Positions 17,612 to 26,699 of a DNA stretch of 64,000 nucleotides are shown one piece after another. The stretch comes from JBMOKU01 sp049324315. GTDB lineage: Bacteria > Bacillota > Clostridia > Peptostreptococcales > Thermotaleaceae. Below the pieces are notes generated by a model. The model was not told the DNA's origin and searched no databases. It was given only the letters and a program-made list of their open reading frames with translations. The DNA lies in assembly GCA_049324315.1 (NCBI GenBank), contig JBMOKU010000008.1:1-64000 (forward strand), given 5' to 3'. A program made the position numbers and the translations under genes. The stretch's first letter is position 1. Each line of letters starts with the position of its first letter.

Positions 17612-18595
17612 TTATTTCATTCGTATCGTCTTCTTTGGACATTTTACTTCGCAAGCGCCACATCCGATACATTTATCTTCTAATATTTTATGAACTTGTT
17701 TTAATTCCCCTTCTATTGCATCAACGGGGCATTGTTTTTTGCATATTGTGCATCCAACACAATTTTCCTCTATGATTTCTGCTTTTCTTCTCTTTTCAAA
17801 ATTCGCATAAATTGCGTGTGTTGGACATTTCTCAGCGCATATCATACAATTTGTACATTTTTCATAATTTATTTTTGCTAAATTATTTGAAAACTCCATT
17901 GCATCAAACGGACATGCCTTGACACAAATCTGACAGCCGATACAGCCAACAGTGCATTTCTGTCTTACAACTTTTCCAGTTTCTTCATTGTTACAATCTA
18001 CAATGACCTCTTGTTCAAAAGGAACAAAGTGAATGACAGATTTAGGGCATACTTCAACACATTTTCCACAGGCAGTACATCGCTCTGGAATAATTCTTGC
18101 AACTCTTCCATCAGTAATTTCAATGGCATCAAATTGACAAGCTCTAACGCAAGTTCCTAGGCCTAGACAGCCATACCCACAGCTTTTGCTTCCGCCTGAA
18201 ATCATGGCTGCAGCTTTGCAATCCTGTATTCCAAAGTAATCAAACTTTTCTTTACAGTTTTTTGTATCTCCTTGGCAGATTACTCTTGCAACTTTTCTAA
18301 CACTATTTCCAGCTTCAACACCCATAATTTCTGCGACACTGGCGGCGCAATCGGGTCCTCCAACCGGACATCCGTTAACAGGCGCATTTCCTGCTACAAC
18401 AGCATTTGCAAAACCATCGCAGCCCGGATATCCACATCCACCACAGTTTGCACCGGGTAAAGCATCTCTTACCGCAGTTACTCTTGGGTCTACTTCTACT
18501 GCAAACTTTTGAGAAGCATAGGCTAGACCAGCTCCAAATATAAGACCCATCCCGCCTAAGCTTATCGCTGGTAATACTAGTGATGTAATATTCAT
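17612..18595 (-). CDS. rnfB: Rnf complex subunit B (polyferredoxin)
   Basis: Electron-entry subunit that accepts electrons from reduced ferredoxin. It has 327 aa, an N-terminal membrane segment (about 5-28), then the GANCGGCGYPGC Fe-S motif near 48-59. Six ferredoxin-type CxxCxxCxxxC clusters follow to the C-terminus, starting near CGYGCLGLGTC and ending with CIGCGACEVKCP. Six clusters is the long clostridial form, longer than proteobacterial RnfB. GGAGG lies seven bases before the ATG. It is last in rnfCDGEAB. Confidence 0.97.
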   Translation of the reverse strand: MNITSLVLPAISLGGMGLIFGAGLAYASQKFAVEVDPRVTAVRDALPGANCGGCGYPGCDGFANAVVAGNAPVNGCPVGGPDCAASVAEIMGVEAGNSVRKVARVICQGDTKNCKEKFDYFGIQDCKAAAMISGGSKSCGYGCLGLGTCVRACQFDAIEITDGRVARIIPERCTACGKCVEVCPKSVIHFVPFEQEVIVDCNNEETGKVVRQKCTVGCIGCQICVKACPFDAMEFSNNLAKINYEKCTNCMICAEKCPTHAIYANFEKRRKAEIIEENCVGCTICKKQCPVDAIEGELKQVHKILEDKCIGCGACEVKCPKKTIRMK

Positions 18596-18611
18596 AATTT
18601 TACCTCCTCAC

Positions 18612-19193
18612 CTAAACAAGTCCGGTAAATCCTAAAAAAGCAATTGACATTAAACTTGCTGTAATTAATGCTATAGGAAATCCTTTGAAAACTTCAGGAA
18701 CATCAGCAATTTCTAATCGTTCTCTAATTCCAGCAAACAAAATGATTGCCAGTGAGAATCCTAATGCAGCCCCTAGAGAATGAAAAATCGTTTGAATTAA
18801 GTTGTAATTGTATTGAATATTCAGCAAAGCTAGACCAAGTACGGCACAGTTTGTTGTGATTAATGGCAGGAAAACACCAAGTCCTTGATATAATGTTGGA
18901 CTGAATTTCTGAAGCACAATCTCAACAAATTGTACGAGTGCTGCAATAACTAATATAAAAGCAACCCATTGTAAATAGACAATATTTAAAGGTACCAAAA
19001 TAAATTTCTGAACAAAATATGTTATTATGCCTGCTAGTGTCATTACAAATGTAACAGCCATACTCATACCTGTTGCAGTTTCAACTTGCTTCGATACACC
19101 GAGGAAAGGACAGATGCCTAGGAACCTCGATAAAACAAAGTTATTTACAAGTATAGAACTTACAAGTATTGTAAATATACCGACATTCTCCAT
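18612..19193 (-). CDS. rnfA: Rnf complex subunit A
   Basis: Six-pass membrane subunit (193 aa) of the ion-pumping ferredoxin:NAD oxidoreductase. RnfA and RnfE are inverted-topology homologues that share a membrane Fe-S site; the conserved FLGICPFLGVS (near 24-34) and TTNCAVLGLAL (near 112-122) segments supply the cysteines. AGGAGG precedes the ATG and the gap to rnfB is 16 bp. Confidence 0.97.
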   Translation of the reverse strand: MENVGIFTILVSSILVNNFVLSRFLGICPFLGVSKQVETATGMSMAVTFVMTLAGIITYFVQKFILVPLNIVYLQWVAFILVIAALVQFVEIVLQKFSPTLYQGLGVFLPLITTNCAVLGLALLNIQYNYNLIQTIFHSLGAALGFSLAIILFAGIRERLEIADVPEVFKGFPIALITASLMSIAFLGFTGLV

Positions 19194-19209
19194 TTATTCT
19201 CCTCCTAAA

Positions 19210-19806
19210 CTAAGCCATTCTTTTTGCTTTAATAGCATTATTGATAGCCAATAAAATACCAAGGGCTAAGAACGCACCTGGAGGTAATATCATTATCAGT
19301 GCAGGTTTAAATGCAGATCCCAATAAGTTAACACCGAATATACTTCCATTACCCAAGAGTTCTCTAACCATTCCTAAAAGCGTTAGAGCCCATGTAAAAC
19401 CAAGTCCCATTCCTAATCCATCAACAGCAGAATCTAATACGCCATTTTTAGAAGCAAAAGCTTCAGCTCTAGCAAGAATAAGACAATTTACGACTATTAA
19501 AGGTATAAATAAGCCTAAAGCTTTATATAGTGCCGGTAAATATCCTTCCATGAATAACCCTACGATCGTTACAAAGCTCGCAATGATTACGATAAACGCA
19601 GGTATTCTAATCTTATTGGGAATAAATTTCCTAAATAATGATATAACGAAATTTGAGCCTACCAATACTGCTGTTGTTGCAAGCCCCATTCCCGCACCGT
19701 TGATCGCTGAATTCGTGACTGCCAGCGTAGGACACATCCCTAATAACTGTATAAAAGTAGGATTATCTTTAAATAAACCATTTAAAAATACTTTAATACT
19801 TTTCAT
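19210..19806 (-). CDS. rnfE: Rnf complex subunit E
   Basis: Six-pass membrane subunit of 198 aa, homologous to RnfA. The cysteine-bearing segments LLGMCPTLAVTNS (near 21-33) and LIVVNCLILARAEAFASKN are visible. The frame stays open into rnfG, but GGAGGTG lies eight bases before the ATG at 19806, so the protein starts there (MKSIKVFLNG) and not inside rnfG. The order G-E-A matches clostridial operons. Confidence 0.97.
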   Translation of the reverse strand: MKSIKVFLNGLFKDNPTFIQLLGMCPTLAVTNSAINGAGMGLATTAVLVGSNFVISLFRKFIPNKIRIPAFIVIIASFVTIVGLFMEGYLPALYKALGLFIPLIVVNCLILARAEAFASKNGVLDSAVDGLGMGLGFTWALTLLGMVRELLGNGSIFGVNLLGSAFKPALIMILPPGAFLALGILLAINNAIKAKRMA

Positions 19807-19822
19807 CGTTTCACCTCCAAAG

Positions 19823-20398
19823 CTATTGTCCTTTAACCAACTTAAATGCATCGATCGAATCATTTACAGCATCTGTTACTGCTTTTGACGTAATTGTTGC
19901 TCCTGATAATGCCTGGATTTCATCTTCTTGTGGGGGAGCCTTCACTACTTTTAATTCTTTGTCGGTTTTCTTATTATCAAATTGTGTATAAAAAGAAGGA
20001 TTTGTTGCATTTGCTCCTAAACCTGGTGTCTCCAAATGATTTCCAACACGGACACCTGAAATAATGCCATCTGAATTAATACCCGTAATAACTTCTACAT
20101 CCCCACCATACCCTTGGGATACCGACTTGATAGCAAAACCTACAATCTCTCCAGCTTTATAGCCAGCATAAATTTCTTTAATGTTATCATTTGAAGTAAT
20201 GACTTCATTCATGAGTTTCTCATCAATGGCTTCAAATTTCTCTGCTGCAGGTAATACATCTTTACGAGCTTGTTCATTTATTGCATTCCTTTGGAAAATG
20301 ATTTGATCAATGGTTACTTCATAAGTGAGCCCTAAGAATACTGCAGCAATTGCGCAGATAAGAAGTAAAATCAGTCCCAGCTTAATAATATTTCCCAT
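19823..20398 (-). CDS. rnfG: Rnf complex subunit G (covalent FMN)
   Basis: Membrane-anchored flavoprotein of 191 aa with an N-terminal anchor (about 6-28) and an extracytoplasmic FMN-binding domain. The flavinylation motif LSGATITSKAV lies near 163-173, where the Thr of SGAT is expected to carry phosphodiester-linked FMN. The required FMN transferase (ApbE) is not encoded in the window. GGAGGTG precedes the ATG. Two bases separate it from rnfD. Confidence 0.96.
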   Translation of the reverse strand: MGNIIKLGLILLLICAIAAVFLGLTYEVTIDQIIFQRNAINEQARKDVLPAAEKFEAIDEKLMNEVITSNDNIKEIYAGYKAGEIVGFAIKSVSQGYGGDVEVITGINSDGIISGVRVGNHLETPGLGANATNPSFYTQFDNKKTDKELKVVKAPPQEDEIQALSGATITSKAVTDAVNDSIDAFKLVKGQ

Positions 20399-20399
20399 T

Positions 20400-21341
20400 T
20401 TACTTCACCTCCCCAAAAACTCTTGGGCTTGTGTATTTATCAAGAAGTGGCGCAACCACATTCATTAATAGAATAGAGTAAGAGACGCCCTCTGGATAGC
20501 CACCGTAAAGTCTTATAATACCTGTTAATAATCCACAGCCAATGGCAAAGATAATCTGCCCCTTTGGCGTAACAGGCGAAGAAGCATAGTCAGTAGCCAT
20601 ATATATAGCACCCAGTAACAAGCCACCTGCCAAAACCTGATACAACATAAAGGATAAGCTGAATCCACCAAAAATAAAAGTAAATATGGCCACAGTTGCT
20701 ACAAATATGACGGGGATTCTTGGTGTTATTACTCCTCTGTAGATCAAATAGATGCCCCCAATGATTAATGCTATTGCTGAAGTCTCTCCTAAAGAGCCTC
20801 CAATTCTACCGACAAATAAATCCAGAATTGACGGTAAATTTGTTGCCGCGCCTTCCATACCTTTAACAAGTGCTAAGGGTGTAGCCGTACTTGTTGCATC
20901 AACACCTGGCGTAACCCAGTTTGTCATTTCAATGGGCCAAGAAGCCAATAGAAACGCCCTTGCGCCTAATGCTGGGTTCATAAAGTTATGCCCTAAACCT
21001 CCGAAGGCTTGTTTAACAATAGCAACCGCAAAAATGGAGCCGACAATCGGAAGCCACCACGGCGCAGAGGCAGGTATGTTAAAAGCTAAAAGTAAACCTG
21101 TAACTACTGCACTCCAATCATTAATTGTTACTGGTCGTTTTCTCATTTTTTGTACTGCAGCTTCTGTAATCACCGCCGCAAGAACTGCTAATAAAATAAC
21201 TTTTATTGCACCGAACCTAAAATAATATATTCCAGCAAGTGTAGCTGGTAAAAGAGCAATCACTACATCTCTCATGATTTTATCGATCGACTCACTAGAT
21301 CGCAAATGAGGAGATGAAGATACAATTAGTCTATTCTCCAT
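20400..21341 (-). CDS. rnfD: Rnf complex subunit D (membrane flavoprotein)
   Basis: Polytopic membrane subunit of 313 aa related to NqrB. It has about eight to ten hydrophobic segments, and its STATPLALVKG stretch (near 153-163 of the chosen product) is the site at which a Thr carries covalent FMN in relatives. PHLRS near the N-terminus is typical. An ATG at 21356 overlaps the rnfC stop. GGGAGGG stands before the ATG at 21341, so that start was chosen. Confidence 0.95.
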   Translation of the reverse strand: MENRLIVSSSPHLRSSESIDKIMRDVVIALLPATLAGIYYFRFGAIKVILLAVLAAVITEAAVQKMRKRPVTINDWSAVVTGLLLAFNIPASAPWWLPIVGSIFAVAIVKQAFGGLGHNFMNPALGARAFLLASWPIEMTNWVTPGVDATSTATPLALVKGMEGAATNLPSILDLFVGRIGGSLGETSAIALIIGGIYLIYRGVITPRIPVIFVATVAIFTFIFGGFSLSFMLYQVLAGGLLLGAIYMATDYASSPVTPKGQIIFAIGCGLLTGIIRLYGGYPEGVSYSILLMNVVAPLLDKYTSPRVFGEVK

Positions 21342-21355
21342 GATTTTCCCTCCCA

Positions 21356-22678
21356 TTACTTCGTCTTTCTTTTCTTAGCAATGATCTCTCGTTTAGACAC
21401 CCTGATAGATTGTAATAATGGTCTCTTTGATGGACAGATAAAAGAACATGACCCGCATTCAATACAATCGAGGGCGTTATATTTTTCAGCTGTCTCATGC
21501 ATGTTCTGTAGAGAATAGGCACTAATGTACAACGGCTGTATAAACGCAGGACAAATTTCCACGCACTTTCCACATCGGATACAAGGTTTTGGCTCAGGAA
21601 GTCTAGCTTCTTCCGGTGAGAGGACTAAAATACCTGATGTACCTTTTATAGCTGGTATTTCATCGGAGTATTGAGCAAGTCCCATCATTGGCCCACCCAT
21701 GATAAGTTTCCCAGGAGTGCCGTTATATCCACCACATTGTTCAATAATTTCTTTAAAAGAAGTACCAATTTTTATTAATAGATTTTTCGGTTCTTTGATA
21801 CCCTTACCTGTAATCGTTGCAATTCTTTCAATCAAGGGCATGCCGGTCTTGATAGTCTTGGCAATGGCAGCTGCCGTTCCTACGTTATTAACGACCACCC
21901 CTACATCCATTGGCAGTCCACCTGAAGGAACTTCTTTTTTAATACAGGCATAAATCAACTGTTTTTCAGCACCTTGTGGGTATTTTGTATGGAGCCCAAC
22001 AATCTGAATGCTCTTTTCATTTTCCACAGCTTTCTTCATACGTTCAATGGCATCAGGTTTATTATCCTCAATACCAATATACGCTTTCTCTACATTGACA
22101 ACCTTCATCATCGCCTTTAATCCATACACGATATCATCAGGATTTTCTAGCATTAGACGATGGTCAGCAGTTAGATATGGTTCACACTCTGCTCCATTTA
22201 AGATAATATACTCGATTTTCTTTTCTGGCGGCGGTGATAATTTCACATGGGTTGGGAACGCCGCTCCCCCCATACCGACAATACCTGCTTCTTTTATGAT
22301 TTCCAGTATTTCTTTGCCGGTTAAGTTATCGATTGAGCCTTTAGGAATAACGTTTTCATGAACGGTATTCATTCCATCTGATTCAATTACGATACACATA
22401 ACCTCACCGGAAGGTGTCAGCATGTTTGCAATTTGCTTTACCTTACCCGAAACACTGCTGTGTACTGGAGCAGAAACAAAACCAGCCGCTTCACCAATCT
22501 TTTGTCCGACTTTAACCATATCACCCACTTTAACGATTGGTTGACACGGTGCTCCAATATGCTGCTGGAGTGGTATTGTCACAATACTCGGCTCAACAGC
22601 CTTTTGAACTTCATGCCTTGCGGTAGCTTCCTTAAAATGAGGTGGATGAACCCCTCCTCGAAAGGACAAAAAACTCAT
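21356..22678 (-). CDS. rnfC: Rnf complex subunit C (NADH-site subunit)
   Basis: Peripheral subunit of 440 aa that binds FMN and NAD(H), related to the 51-kDa subunit of complex I. The N-terminal FRGGVHPPHFKE, the Gly-rich GMGGAAFPTHVKL nucleotide-binding loop (near 136-148), a SLBB-like region, and two [4Fe-4S] motifs CIRCGKCVEICP and CIECGSCSFICP in the last 80 residues are visible. AGGGGTG precedes the ATG. It opens the operon, about 186 nt downstream of the predicted transcription start. Confidence 0.97.
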   Translation of the reverse strand: MSFLSFRGGVHPPHFKEATARHEVQKAVEPSIVTIPLQQHIGAPCQPIVKVGDMVKVGQKIGEAAGFVSAPVHSSVSGKVKQIANMLTPSGEVMCIVIESDGMNTVHENVIPKGSIDNLTGKEILEIIKEAGIVGMGGAAFPTHVKLSPPPEKKIEYIILNGAECEPYLTADHRLMLENPDDIVYGLKAMMKVVNVEKAYIGIEDNKPDAIERMKKAVENEKSIQIVGLHTKYPQGAEKQLIYACIKKEVPSGGLPMDVGVVVNNVGTAAAIAKTIKTGMPLIERIATITGKGIKEPKNLLIKIGTSFKEIIEQCGGYNGTPGKLIMGGPMMGLAQYSDEIPAIKGTSGILVLSPEEARLPEPKPCIRCGKCVEICPAFIQPLYISAYSLQNMHETAEKYNALDCIECGSCSFICPSKRPLLQSIRVSKREIIAKKRKTK

Positions 22679-22870
22679 TTGTATTCACCCCTTACCATTT
22701 TGTTAAATACTTAAATAAACACTATATAGTACACAATTATTTTAACCCTTCCACATACAATAGAAAACCCTTATTTTTTTAAAAAATAATTATCTGAAAT
22801 ATGTGAATTTTGCATCTTGTATACTGTATATAGGTATTTGTATTTTTATTCTTTAAAACATTCTATAACT

Positions 22871-22899
22871 ATATTAACGATTCTTAAGACAATTGTCAA
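22871..22899 (-). promoter_or_regulatory. Promoter of the rnf operon
   Basis: Minus-strand TTGACA (22899-22894), exactly 17 bp, TAATAT (22876-22871). Near-consensus housekeeping promoter, downstream of the terminator of the preceding operon, which implies independent and probably strong rnf expression. Confidence 0.8.
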
Positions 22900-22973
22900 T
22901 GAATGGCGCTGCGTTAAAACTTTAACTTTTAATTTGTATATCGATTCAATGATAATTATATTGATGCCGCTAT

Positions 22974-23029
22974 AAAAAAATAAAAAACCATACAAAACAA
23001 ACCCAAGATCATAGGTAAATTTGTATGGT
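22974..23029 (-). terminator. Intrinsic terminator after the signalling cassette
   Basis: A perfect 10-bp stem (23020-23029 with 22987-22996) followed by TTTTTTATTTTTTT on the minus strand. Confidence 0.8.
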
Positions 23030-23113
23030 TCTCCTCAACTCAAACCAAATATATGATTGTTATAATTATAACACACGAAGATATAAAAGTAAACAAAGCA
23101 ATAGATAACCCCT

Positions 23114-23665
23114 TTATCCCTTTTGATTCTTTAGATCATGAATACCTTCCTGAAAATGATTTTTTATCCAATCAATAACATCTAGATTATCCAATGGTAC
23201 ATCTCCGAGAATATTTCTTATTTCCTGTGTATTAAAAACAAAAACCTTATCGTTATAAGTATGGCTGTATTTATAGTCTATGGCGGCATTAGACATAATA
23301 ATTGTTATCATTGTATCAGCAATATTTCCTAAAGGTGCCCTATCGATATGGCTTCTCTTAAATTTCGCTGTTACTTTTGTACCCTGTCCCAGTTGAGATT
23401 CAATGTTAAAGCTTCCATCGCATTGCTCTGCAGCAGCTTTGAACAAAGATATCCCTAAACCTACCTTTCTGGTGTTGCGGGAAGTAACAAAGGGATCCGT
23501 CACTTTATTGAGAAAATCGATGGTCATTCCTTTTCCATTGTCCTCGATACATATCAGCAGTAAATCTTTTTCTTCATCCTCAGTAATTGTGATTTCAATC
23601 CATGTTGCATTTGCAGAAATACTATTCTGTACGATATCAAGTATATGAAGCGATAGTTCATTCAT
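23114..23665 (-). CDS. HATPase-domain ATP-binding protein (hydrogenase-type signalling cassette)
   Basis: Single GHKL/HATPase domain of 183 aa with the N-box HILDIVQNS (7-15), G1 box IEDNGKGM (40-47), and G2 box VGLGIS (68-73). There is no dimerisation/phosphoacceptor His domain, so it is not a complete sensor kinase. The last 60 residues are an extension of unknown role. Such stand-alone HATPase genes sit beside PHP and DRTGG genes upstream of [FeFe]-hydrogenase operons in clostridia. Here rnf follows instead. GGAGG precedes the ATG. Confidence 0.85.
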   Translation of the reverse strand: MNELSLHILDIVQNSISANATWIEITITEDEEKDLLLICIEDNGKGMTIDFLNKVTDPFVTSRNTRKVGLGISLFKAAAEQCDGSFNIESQLGQGTKVTAKFKRSHIDRAPLGNIADTMITIIMSNAAIDYKYSHTYNDKVFVFNTQEIRNILGDVPLDNLDVIDWIKNHFQEGIHDLKNQKG

Positions 23666-23693
23666 GTATTCTAGCCTCCAACACTATATTCAT

Positions 23694-24404
23694 TCAGCTG
23701 TTCAGTACTTTAAAAATGGATTCTATATGCTTTTCCTGAACTTCCAAAAAATTTTCCTTCTCTGATATATGCCATAGATAATGTGCGTCAGAATTATGAA
23801 TGACATTATATTTTTTTAAATAGCTGTTTTTTTGCAAAAACACATCCTGATTGCTTTTATTAGCAATTTCTATAGATTTAATTGGCAAATTCGGTGGGAT
23901 GAATCCCAGATTTGCGATCATGCTATATGTGCTTTTGTCCACATGCGCTGGAATCACAATGCCATCTCTTAAAAGGACTTCTTGACAAGCATCTTTAACA
24001 GAAATATTAATTGACGATATCAGCAATTTGTCAAGGGTGCCAATAATATGGTCTTCTGCGTCAAAAATTAATTGCTTGCCGAACAATTTCTCACTATTCT
24101 TTTCATTGGTCGCTTTGCTGTATATCAAGTTTTGAAAATCCAGTACAGCATCTAAGGATTGAAATAGACACAAGAGATGTACCTCTTCTCTTGTCTGCAA
24201 TTCCATGCCAGGAATAACGATAATATCCTTTCCTTCAGCGGCCTGCAGACACGACTTGCAATTCTCAGCGCTGTTGTGATCTGTCACTGCAATGACATCT
24301 AGTCCTTTTAAAATACTCATATTGACAATATTATTCGGTGTCATGTCATTATCGCCACAGGGTGATAATGCTGTGTGTATGTGTAAATCAAAGGCTACTT
24401 TCAT
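23694..24404 (-). CDS. PHP-domain metal-dependent phosphoesterase
   Basis: Protein of 236 aa with the PHP metal ligands: DLHIHTALSPCG (6-17), VTDHNS (40-45), PGMELQTREEVHLLCLF (65-81), a late HVD and a final HNSDAHYLWH segment. Likely a phosphatase of small molecules or nucleotides; the substrate is unknown. It overlaps nothing and follows the DRTGG gene by one base, so it is co-transcribed with it. Together with the two HATPase and two DRTGG genes it forms one signalling unit. Confidence 0.88.
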   Translation of the reverse strand: MKVAFDLHIHTALSPCGDNDMTPNNIVNMSILKGLDVIAVTDHNSAENCKSCLQAAEGKDIIVIPGMELQTREEVHLLCLFQSLDAVLDFQNLIYSKATNEKNSEKLFGKQLIFDAEDHIIGTLDKLLISSINISVKDACQEVLLRDGIVIPAHVDKSTYSMIANLGFIPPNLPIKSIEIANKSNQDVFLQKNSYLKKYNVIHNSDAHYLWHISEKENFLEVQEKHIESIFKVLNS

Positions 24405-24405
24405 G

Positions 24406-24741
24406 TTACTTTATTCCTAACGCATACATCTTGCAAAAAATCTGATAACTATCCAGATCGGTAGATAGTATAGCAATATCTTCTTCAATCGCTTTTATCT
24501 TTGTATCTTCATCAATTTCAATGGACTCTGGAATAATAATACAGCCAAGATCTAACAAGCTGGCTACTGCAACGATATTTATGTGGGTCTGAACAGTAAT
24601 CCATGCATTCCCTTCTTTTGCATGAGACATAACCCAACTTAATAAATCACAACAATATAAACCACTAATATTTTTGTCTAAAGCGTTTGTCCCAGAAATC
24701 AAAGTAAAATCCAGTTTCTCTATTAAATCTCTTACTTTCAT
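24406..24741 (-). CDS. DRTGG-like ligand-binding domain protein
   Basis: Protein of 111 aa made of a single DRTGG-type alpha/beta domain. The opening MKVRDLIEKLDFTLISG and the pattern of hydrophobic strands match the neighbouring 25202-25570 gene, so the two are paralogues. DRTGG domains accompany CBS or phosphotransacetylase domains elsewhere and are thought to sense small ligands. GGGAGG precedes the ATG. Confidence 0.78.
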   Translation of the reverse strand: MKVRDLIEKLDFTLISGTNALDKNISGLYCCDLLSWVMSHAKEGNAWITVQTHINIVAVASLLDLGCIIIPESIEIDEDTKIKAIEEDIAILSTDLDSYQIFCKMYALGIK

Positions 24742-24764
24742 ATTTATCTTTATCCTCCCATTTA

Positions 24765-25205
24765 CTATAACGTATTAATAATCATTGTTACTGTTGTTGA
24801 ACCGCCTTTATTGGATTCAATATAGAATTCATCGCTGGATTTCTTCATATTCGGAAGACCCATACCTGCTCCAAAACCTAACTCTCTGACTTTGTTAGAA
24901 GCAGTGGAATAACCCTCTTTTAAAGCCAATTCTATATTTTCAATACCCGGACCATTATCCTTAGCTACTACCTCAATGCGATCGGTATGAATGGTCACAA
25001 TGATTTTCCCTCCAAGCGAGTGAATCACAATATTCATTTCTGCTTCATAAGTTACGATGGCAACTTTTCGAATGACGGCAGCATCGATACCCAATTGGCG
25101 CAGGACCTTCTTAATATTGCTGGATGCTTCTCCGGCCTTTGTAAAATCTTCTTTTTCAACATCATATTCTAATCTTATGGCGTTTAATTCATCGTTGTAT
25201 TTCAT
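24765..25205 (-). CDS. RsbW/SpoIIAB-like HATPase (anti-sigma type kinase family)
   Basis: Protein of 146 aa with a compact GHKL ATPase fold: N-box TYEAEMNIVIHS (near 49-60), G1 DNGPGI (near 88-93), and lid GFGAGMGLPNMKK. It is closest in form to serine-kinase anti-sigma factors, but no sigma or antagonist gene adjoins it. Instead DRTGG paralogues flank it, its start overlapping the upstream one by 4 bp. The partner may be one of these, which is inference. GAGGTG precedes the ATG. Confidence 0.82.
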   Translation of the reverse strand: MKYNDELNAIRLEYDVEKEDFTKAGEASSNIKKVLRQLGIDAAVIRKVAIVTYEAEMNIVIHSLGGKIIVTIHTDRIEVVAKDNGPGIENIELALKEGYSTASNKVRELGFGAGMGLPNMKKSSDEFYIESNKGGSTTVTMIINTL

Positions 25206-25570
25206 AGCTGATTCATCACCTCATCATTCGGAATACCTTTGAGTCCACTAGCATAGAGAATCCCACAGGCTGTAAACATGGTATAATTTGTTGTTGCGAG
25301 CATCATATTATTATCCTTAGCTAATGCAACTACTTCGGGTGTAGGATATTTGCCTCTCACAAAAACGATGGCATTGATGTCAAGCATTTCAGCGGTTCTT
25401 ACAACCTGCGTATTTGAAAGACCAGTAAGCAGTAGTGTCTTGCCTTGAGTAAATGCCAGAACATCACTCATGAGATCACATCCAAAACCCATCTCAACTT
25501 CATGGTCTAATAAATCTTCCCCTAATAAACACCTTCCATTTAACAGCTTGATAATCTCACTTATTTTCAA
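25202..25570 (-). CDS. DRTGG-like ligand-binding domain protein
   Basis: Single-domain protein of 122 aa, paralogous to the product of 24406-24741. It begins KISEIIKLLNGRCLLGE and contains the CDLMSDVLAF segment equivalent to CDLLSWVMSH in its paralogue. The start is TTG, with GGAGGG seven bases before it. It couples to the HATPase gene through a 4-bp overlap and lies 18 bp after the SPOR-domain gene. Confidence 0.78.
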   Translation of the reverse strand: MKISEIIKLLNGRCLLGEDLLDHEVEMGFGCDLMSDVLAFTQGKTLLLTGLSNTQVVRTAEMLDINAIVFVRGKYPTPEVVALAKDNNMMLATTNYTMFTACGILYASGLKGIPNDEVMNQL

Positions 25571-25588
25571 TAAAATCCCTCCATTACG

Positions 25589-26467
25589 CTAGTTAGCCGT
25601 ATTTATCTCATAATAATGGAATAGACTCTTTAATAGTACATTGCTTATTTTGGATCTGCTTTGCATATCTGTTTCTTCAATGGCGCCAATTATTTGATCT
25701 AACATGGTATTATATGCTTCATAAGCCTCCTTCATCTGTCCTGTTGGGTGTTGTTTTAATATCTCTCCTTTAATATTATTTAGGCTGCTTAGTGAGTCGG
25801 TTTTTAAGTCCTTCATGTTTTTATTACTTTCCGGTGTTTGATTATTTATCGTTTCCACAGCAGCGACGGAAAGACTTCTAAAGACTTCTAAAAGCTTTTC
25901 ATTTTGACTTTTCAGTGTAGATGCTGCTAACTCATCTTTGCTGTCAAAATCAATTTTTCTGTTTGGAATCTGGATTGGGACAATGAAAGCAGCTTTATCA
26001 TATCCCTGAATTAGAGGCAGCGTTCTTTCAGCGTCAGACCTATCAAAGGCGGCAGATGCAAAAACCTTATATCCATTATTCTTCCAAATATATCCTCCAT
26101 AATCTTGCCCTGCTAACGTATTAACAGCAGCATTTGCATTTTCGATTGTAGAAAAACTTCCAACTTGTATGCAATAAAAGACAGAACCATCCATTTCAAA
26201 TGATTTGAAGACTGTCTCTTCAGTTTTCTTGCTGCTTTGCACGTTTTCTCCATCCGTATTATCTTTCGTTGTTTCTTCGGTGCTAACGGGTAATGCATTT
26301 GTTTCTGCTTTTTTATCATATTTTACAAAGTGCGGTATTATGTAGTCTTTTGAGGCTACATACCCGATACCGATTGACAAGATAGGTAATAAAACGTAAA
26401 ATATGAGAATCGTTACCACCTTGCTTCGCATTTGCAGATTCTTCATTCTCAGTCTTGACTGTCGCAC
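25589..26467 (-). CDS. SPOR-domain membrane protein
   Basis: Protein of 292 aa with a basic N-terminus, one membrane segment (about 17-40), an acidic/Thr-rich linker and a SPOR-like domain (about 95-165: YCIQVGSFSTIENANAAVNTL, then YKVFASAAFDRSDAE). SPOR domains bind denuded glycan strands at division or spore septa. The C-terminal 100 residues are helical and not recognised. The start is GTG with AGGGGGG seven bases upstream. It leads the operon that continues into the DRTGG/HATPase genes, but a functional link is not evident. Confidence 0.82.
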   Translation of the reverse strand: MRQSRLRMKNLQMRSKVVTILIFYVLLPILSIGIGYVASKDYIIPHFVKYDKKAETNALPVSTEETTKDNTDGENVQSSKKTEETVFKSFEMDGSVFYCIQVGSFSTIENANAAVNTLAGQDYGGYIWKNNGYKVFASAAFDRSDAERTLPLIQGYDKAAFIVPIQIPNRKIDFDSKDELAASTLKSQNEKLLEVFRSLSVAAVETINNQTPESNKNMKDLKTDSLSSLNNIKGEILKQHPTGQMKEAYEAYNTMLDQIIGAIEETDMQSRSKISNVLLKSLFHYYEINTAN

Positions 26468-26644
26468 AAATATCCCCCCCTATTAGCCATGACATGCTTT
26501 TCAAAATAACCATTGCAAACCAACACTAAAATAGTTTCTACATAAATAAGTTTTTCCCTTTAGAAAAATATCTGTTATGAAAATTCTTTTTAAAGACATA
26601 ATATGAGTATTTGTTTGAAAGTATACGATAACTGTCGAATCTTA

Positions 26645-26673
26645 TTGTGTGTTTTCTAACCATCCGTTATAAT
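26645..26673 (+). promoter_or_regulatory. Promoter of the lytic transglycosylase gene
   Basis: TTGTGT, 17 bp, TATAAT. The predicted transcript starts about 20 bases before the AAAGAGGTG ribosome site. The divergent gap 26468-26699 should also hold the promoter of the SPOR gene, which I could not place. Confidence 0.6.
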
Positions 26674-26699
26674 AAAGACAAGACCTTTTTTAGAAAGAG

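Larger units (their letters stand above)
22679..23113. other. Gene-free region holding rnf promoter and upstream terminator
   Basis: This 435-bp AT-rich gap contains the rnf promoter (22871-22899) and the terminator of the signalling cassette (22974-23029). The roughly 186-nt leader of rnf holds no ORF and no riboswitch that I can recognise. Confidence 0.6.
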
